A DNA stretch of 57,716 bases, taken from Neiella litorisoli (GTDB lineage: Bacteria > Pseudomonadota > Gammaproteobacteria > Enterobacterales > Neiellaceae). Location of the stretch: NCBI RefSeq assembly GCF_014773395.1, contig NZ_JACXAF010000030.1, positions 1-57,716 on the forward strand. The letters run 5' to 3'. Numbering within the stretch: position 1 is the first letter of the stretch; the number at the start of each line of letters is the position of its first letter. Below, piece after piece: positions 54,892 to 57,716 of the stretch. A program made the position numbers and the translations under genes. The notes under the pieces are model-generated. The model saw only the letters and a list, made by a program, of their open reading frames with translations. It was not told the origin of the DNA and made no database searches.

Positions 54892-55965
54892 TTACAATAC
54901 TGCAACTGACTTCACTTGTGCCCAGACATGATGACCCGGATGGATTTGTAATCGCTCTACCGAGTGGCTTGATAGCTGCGCCAGTAGCTGCTGCTCCTCG
55001 CCCAAATCAAGTGTCACCAGTTTCTCGCCGGGCCGCCTGCCTTCGGCAACATGACTGACTTTGGCGGGAAAAATATTGCTGATACTGGTGTCGTGAGGCT
55101 GAGTTAGACACACACTGACATCTGACGCAAACACGCGGCAACGCAACTGTTGACCAACCGGATGGTCTTGCTGACTCAGGCGAAGGGCAAAGCGGCCAAA
55201 TTTCAACTCACTGGCAAAGTGTTCGAGGTGCCTACTAATTCGGCCTTCAATCACCGAGCTGGCGCCGTCATTGAACAGTTCTGCGTGTTGATGATCGAGC
55301 AACACCTGTTTGATTGGCCCTGCCGCTTTGATTTCGCCATGGTCGATTAACACCAAATGGTCCGCCAAGCGCGTTACTTCATCGGCAGCATGGCTGACAT
55401 AAACCACCGGAATAGCTAATTCCCGATGTAACCGTTCGAGATACGGCAAGATCTCCTGTTTGAGGCCTTTATCCAGTGCCGATAAGGGTTCATCCATCAA
55501 CAGCAGTCTTGGTGACGTCAACAGTGCACGAGCAATCGCAACTCGCTGTCGCTCGCCGCCGGACAGGGCGCTCGGCGAGCGTTTTAATAACGGCGACAGG
55601 CCAAGTAACTCAACAATATGAGATTCGGAAACTTGACGCTGAACCGGCGCAATGCGTTTCATGCCAAATTGCAAGTTGGCGGCGACATCTAAATGGGGAA
55701 ATAAACTGGCTTCTTGGAACACGTAGCCGACTTGACGTTGGTGAGGTGGTACAAAAATGCCATTGGCTTCATCTTGCCAAGTGTCCTGACCAATCTGAAA
55801 AAAGCTATTGGGCAGTCGCTCCAGCCCCGCCATAGCTCGCAAACAAGTGGTCTTGCCGGAGCCTGATGCCCCGTACAACGCGCTGATACCGGTGGCCGGT
55901 AGCTCGATTTTGACATCGAGGGTAAATCCCTGACGCTGAACGTGAAATGCAGCCGTAACCGACAT
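54892..55965 (-). CDS. modC: Molybdate ABC transporter ATP-binding protein
   Basis: A 357-residue ATPase (E. coli ModC 352). Walker A GASGSGKTT (about 31-40), signature LSGGERQRVAIARAL, Walker B LLLMDEPLSALD and the switch His in VVYVSHAADE. The C-terminal domain is a Mop/TOBE-type regulatory domain (RCRVFASDVSVCLTQPHDT region). It powers molybdate uptake with ModB and ModA. Its start overlaps the modB stop by 1 nt (TGATG). Confidence 0.95.
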   Translation of the reverse strand: MSVTAAFHVQRQGFTLDVKIELPATGISALYGASGSGKTTCLRAMAGLERLPNSFFQIGQDTWQDEANGIFVPPHQRQVGYVFQEASLFPHLDVAANLQFGMKRIAPVQRQVSESHIVELLGLSPLLKRSPSALSGGERQRVAIARALLTSPRLLLMDEPLSALDKGLKQEILPYLERLHRELAIPVVYVSHAADEVTRLADHLVLIDHGEIKAAGPIKQVLLDHQHAELFNDGASSVIEGRISRHLEHFASELKFGRFALRLSQQDHPVGQQLRCRVFASDVSVCLTQPHDTSISNIFPAKVSHVAEGRRPGEKLVTLDLGEEQQLLAQLSSHSVERLQIHPGHHVWAQVKSVAVL

Positions 55966-56645
55966 CAGAGCGTCCCTCGCTGGCTGGCTCGATGATTAAT
56001 CATGTAGATGGCCAGTAGCGCGATAAACGAAAAGGCCACCATACCGCCAGCTAGCCAATGCGCCTGACCGTACTCCATGGCCTCGACGTGGTTGTATATT
56101 TCAACCGACAGGACTCGTGTTTCGCCGGGAATATTACCGCCAATCATCAGCACGACGCCAAATTCGCCGATTGAATGACAAAAGCCCATCACAATCGCGG
56201 TGAAAAAACCGGGCCGGGCCATCGGTACGACGACGTGCCAAAAGCAGTCCCAAGGGGAGGCCCTGAGTGTGGCAGCAACTTCCAATGGTCGCTTGCCAAT
56301 GGCTTCAAATGCATTCTGAAGCGGTTGTACCACAAAGGGCAGGGAATGAACCGCACAGGCGATAGCGATGCCGGCAAAACTAAAGGGTAATGTGCCTAAA
56401 CCTAAAGCGGCAGATAATTGGCCTGCCGGACCGTTTGGTCCGAGCAACAGTAACAGATAAAAGCCCAACACGGTTGGAGGCAGAACCAGCGGTATGGCAA
56501 AAATAGCGCCCACTGCAGGTTTAAATTTGGATTGAGTTTGCGACAGCCACCAGGCGATCGGAGTGGCAATCAGCAGCAGTAACAGGGTCACCACAGACGC
56601 CAATTTTAGCGTCAGCCAAACAACGCTCAAATCGACGCCGCTCAT
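55965..56645 (-). CDS. modB: Molybdate ABC transporter permease
   Basis: A 226-residue permease (E. coli 229) with five to six membrane helices. The cytoplasmic EAA loop is EAIGKRPLEVAATLRASPWD, which docks the ATPase, and IPLVLPPTVLGFYLL is typical of ModB. It is the second gene of modABC, 103 nt after modA and overlapping modC. Confidence 0.95.
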   Translation of the reverse strand: MSGVDLSVVWLTLKLASVVTLLLLLIATPIAWWLSQTQSKFKPAVGAIFAIPLVLPPTVLGFYLLLLLGPNGPAGQLSAALGLGTLPFSFAGIAIACAVHSLPFVVQPLQNAFEAIGKRPLEVAATLRASPWDCFWHVVVPMARPGFFTAIVMGFCHSIGEFGVVLMIGGNIPGETRVLSVEIYNHVEAMEYGQAHWLAGGMVAFSFIALLAIYMINHRASQRGTL

Positions 56646-56748
56646 CGGCTCAGTGCCCGTTGAGGTGGTGGTTGCTGTGTCGCTGCACTTGATCGATTCA
56701 CGGACAAGGCTTGGTTTTCCCTATTTTGTTTCAGTTAAGCCTATCAAA

Positions 56749-57537
56749 TCAGTGGCTTTGTGTCTGGTAGCCAAAGGATTCAATAATACGTTTCGCAGCC
56801 GGCGAGCGGAAGTAGTTGAGCAGTTCCACAGCCGCTTGAGGTTGTGCCGCTGAATTGATGATCACGGCATCTTGTTTTAACGGTTGATGAAGGGACTCAG
56901 GCACTAACCAGGCCGAGCCACTTGTCAGTTGACCATGATGATAGACCTGCGAAGCGGCGACAAAACCAGCAGTTGCGTTGCCGCTGCTCACATATTGATA
57001 GGTATGACTAATGTTTTGCCCTTGGACTAAACGAGATGACCAATAATCTTTGACCCCAAGGTGCTCCATCACTGTCAGGGCGGCTGCACCATAGGGTGCT
57101 GATTTTGGATTGGCGATGGCAAGGCGGCTGATGGCAGAGTCTGGTTGCAACTGTTGTGGCCCAGCGATTAGCTCCGGATCGGCGGACCACAAGACTAATT
57201 GGCCTATGGCGACCGTCAGCTGAGATGCGGCTTTCGCTCTGCCATTGTCGACAAGCGCTTTGGGTCTGGCTTGATCGGCGGCAATGAACACATCGAACGG
57301 TGCACCGTTAATGATTTGGGCGTAGAGCTTACCGGTTGAGCCTGCGGACAGTGATACCTGATGGCCGCTGCGTTCCGTGAAGTCGCTGGCGAGCGCTTGC
57401 ATTGGTCGGTAAAAGTTAGCTGCAACGGCAACACGGATTTGTTCTGCATGAATGCGATTGGAGAATCCAGTCGCTACCACGAATACGAATATGAGCCACA
57501 ATTGTAAACCACGAGGCTTGCTGTTAAACATTATCAA
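56749..57537 (-). CDS. modA: Molybdate ABC transporter substrate-binding protein
   Basis: A 262-residue periplasmic binding protein (E. coli 257). A signal peptide (LIFVFVVATGFSNRIHA) precedes the ModA N-terminus EQIRVAVAANFYRPMQALA and SLSAGSTGKLYAQI, with GAPFDVFIAAD, the oxyanion-binding region, and IANPKSAPYGAAA. It captures molybdate or tungstate. The TTG at 57537 has AGGGG 6 nt upstream; an ATG two codons later (57531) is the alternative. No ModE box or molybdenum-cofactor riboswitch was recognised upstream. Confidence 0.93.
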   Translation of the reverse strand: MIMFNSKPRGLQLWLIFVFVVATGFSNRIHAEQIRVAVAANFYRPMQALASDFTERSGHQVSLSAGSTGKLYAQIINGAPFDVFIAADQARPKALVDNGRAKAASQLTVAIGQLVLWSADPELIAGPQQLQPDSAISRLAIANPKSAPYGAAALTVMEHLGVKDYWSSRLVQGQNISHTYQYVSSGNATAGFVAASQVYHHGQLTSGSAWLVPESLHQPLKQDAVIINSAAQPQAAVELLNYFRSPAAKRIIESFGYQTQSH

Positions 57538-57626
57538 TAAAAGCCCCTAAATCTTGGTGATAAAAATATTGCTGATAAAACCAATGAGTTGCCTAACGAA
57601 CGACATTTAAACATGGCCAACAGCCT

Positions 57627-57658
57627 AATGCCAGTCAGTTAAGCTGACTGGCATTTTT
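57627..57658 (+). terminator. Rho-independent terminator upstream of modA, plus-strand orientation
   Basis: A perfect 12-bp stem, AATGCCAGTCAG (57627-57638) with CTGACTGGCATT (57644-57655), has a 5-nt loop and a T-run (57654-57658). The T-run is only on the plus side. No plus-strand gene is seen between modA and this hairpin. Confidence 0.85.
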
Positions 57659-57716
57659 CTTATTGGGATATTTTCGCGCCTTGTGCTTCACGCATCTAGG
57701 GTAAATTCTGTCTTCC

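Noticed and set aside
57538-57716. Molybdenum-cofactor riboswitch or ModE site upstream of modA
   Set aside because: I looked for the usual structured motif and for a ModE inverted repeat and could not recognise either; only a plus-strand terminator is clear.

Overview
The window reads as chromosome of a marine-type gammaproteobacterium, probably in or near the Alteromonadales; the genus cannot be fixed from sequence alone. The evidence is gene order shared with Escherichia coli and its relatives (mltD-gloB-methyltransferase-rnhA-dnaQ-tRNA-Asp; purMN; hda-arsC-bepA-perM-bcp-dapA-bamC; the ArsC-like gene next to dapE), several families typical of Vibrio/Shewanella/Alteromonas-like genomes (TIGR03503, DUF2066, DUF2069, DUF2897, DUF3108), a FadR-like palindrome in front of fadE, and base composition near 50% GC. 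No insertion sequence, prophage, CRISPR array or rRNA gene was found. Positions 79-94 exactly match 16 nt of the Tn5/Nextera mosaic end, so the first ~94 bases are probably a library or assembly artefact at a contig edge.

Layout. 1-3.5 kb: FAA-hydrolase-fold enzyme facing a membrane-anchored M1 aminopeptidase. 3.8-9.8 kb: an RND efflux operon with two adaptors and one pump, then a PagL-type lipid A deacylase. 9.8-12.8 kb: membrane diguanylate cyclase and a LysR regulator. 12.9-19.5 kb: a very tight five-gene operon (transmembrane Ser/Thr kinase, exported alpha/beta hydrolase, muconate-lactonizing-type enolase-superfamily enzyme, GH3-type acyl-adenylate/amido synthetase, PP2C phosphatase). This is the best candidate for an undescribed system. 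19.7-24.5 kb: a second RND pump and adaptor divergent from a TetR regulator, with a palindrome between them. 24.7-28.9 kb: O-acetylhomoserine sulfhydrylase, a DUF4397 lipoprotein and a YjiH-type Gate membrane protein.

29-37 kb: lytic transglycosylases Slt and MltD, glyoxalase II, a YafS-like methyltransferase, RNase HI, DnaQ and a TIGR03503 membrane protein, followed by four identical tRNA-Asp genes behind a strong promoter. 37.6-43.7 kb: a palindromic repeat, fadE with its terminator and operator, a YafJ-type glutamine amidotransferase, and purM-purN-DUF3108. 43.9-52.6 kb: DUF2066, hda (apparently CUG start), DUF2069, arsC, bepA, a TusA-like protein, perM, bcp, dapA, bamC. 52.4-54.8 kb: ArsC-like gene, dapE, a VanY-type carboxypeptidase and a 59-aa DUF2897 membrane protein, all closely spaced. 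54.9-57.5 kb: the molybdate ABC transporter modABC.

Most genes are housekeeping: cell-envelope and peptidoglycan upkeep (slt, mltD, dapA, dapE, VanY-like, bamC, bepA), replication (rnhA, dnaQ, hda), purine synthesis and fatty-acid oxidation. The accessory content is concentrated between 3.8 and 24.5 kb. Functions rest on motif reading and recalled family knowledge; no database search was run.
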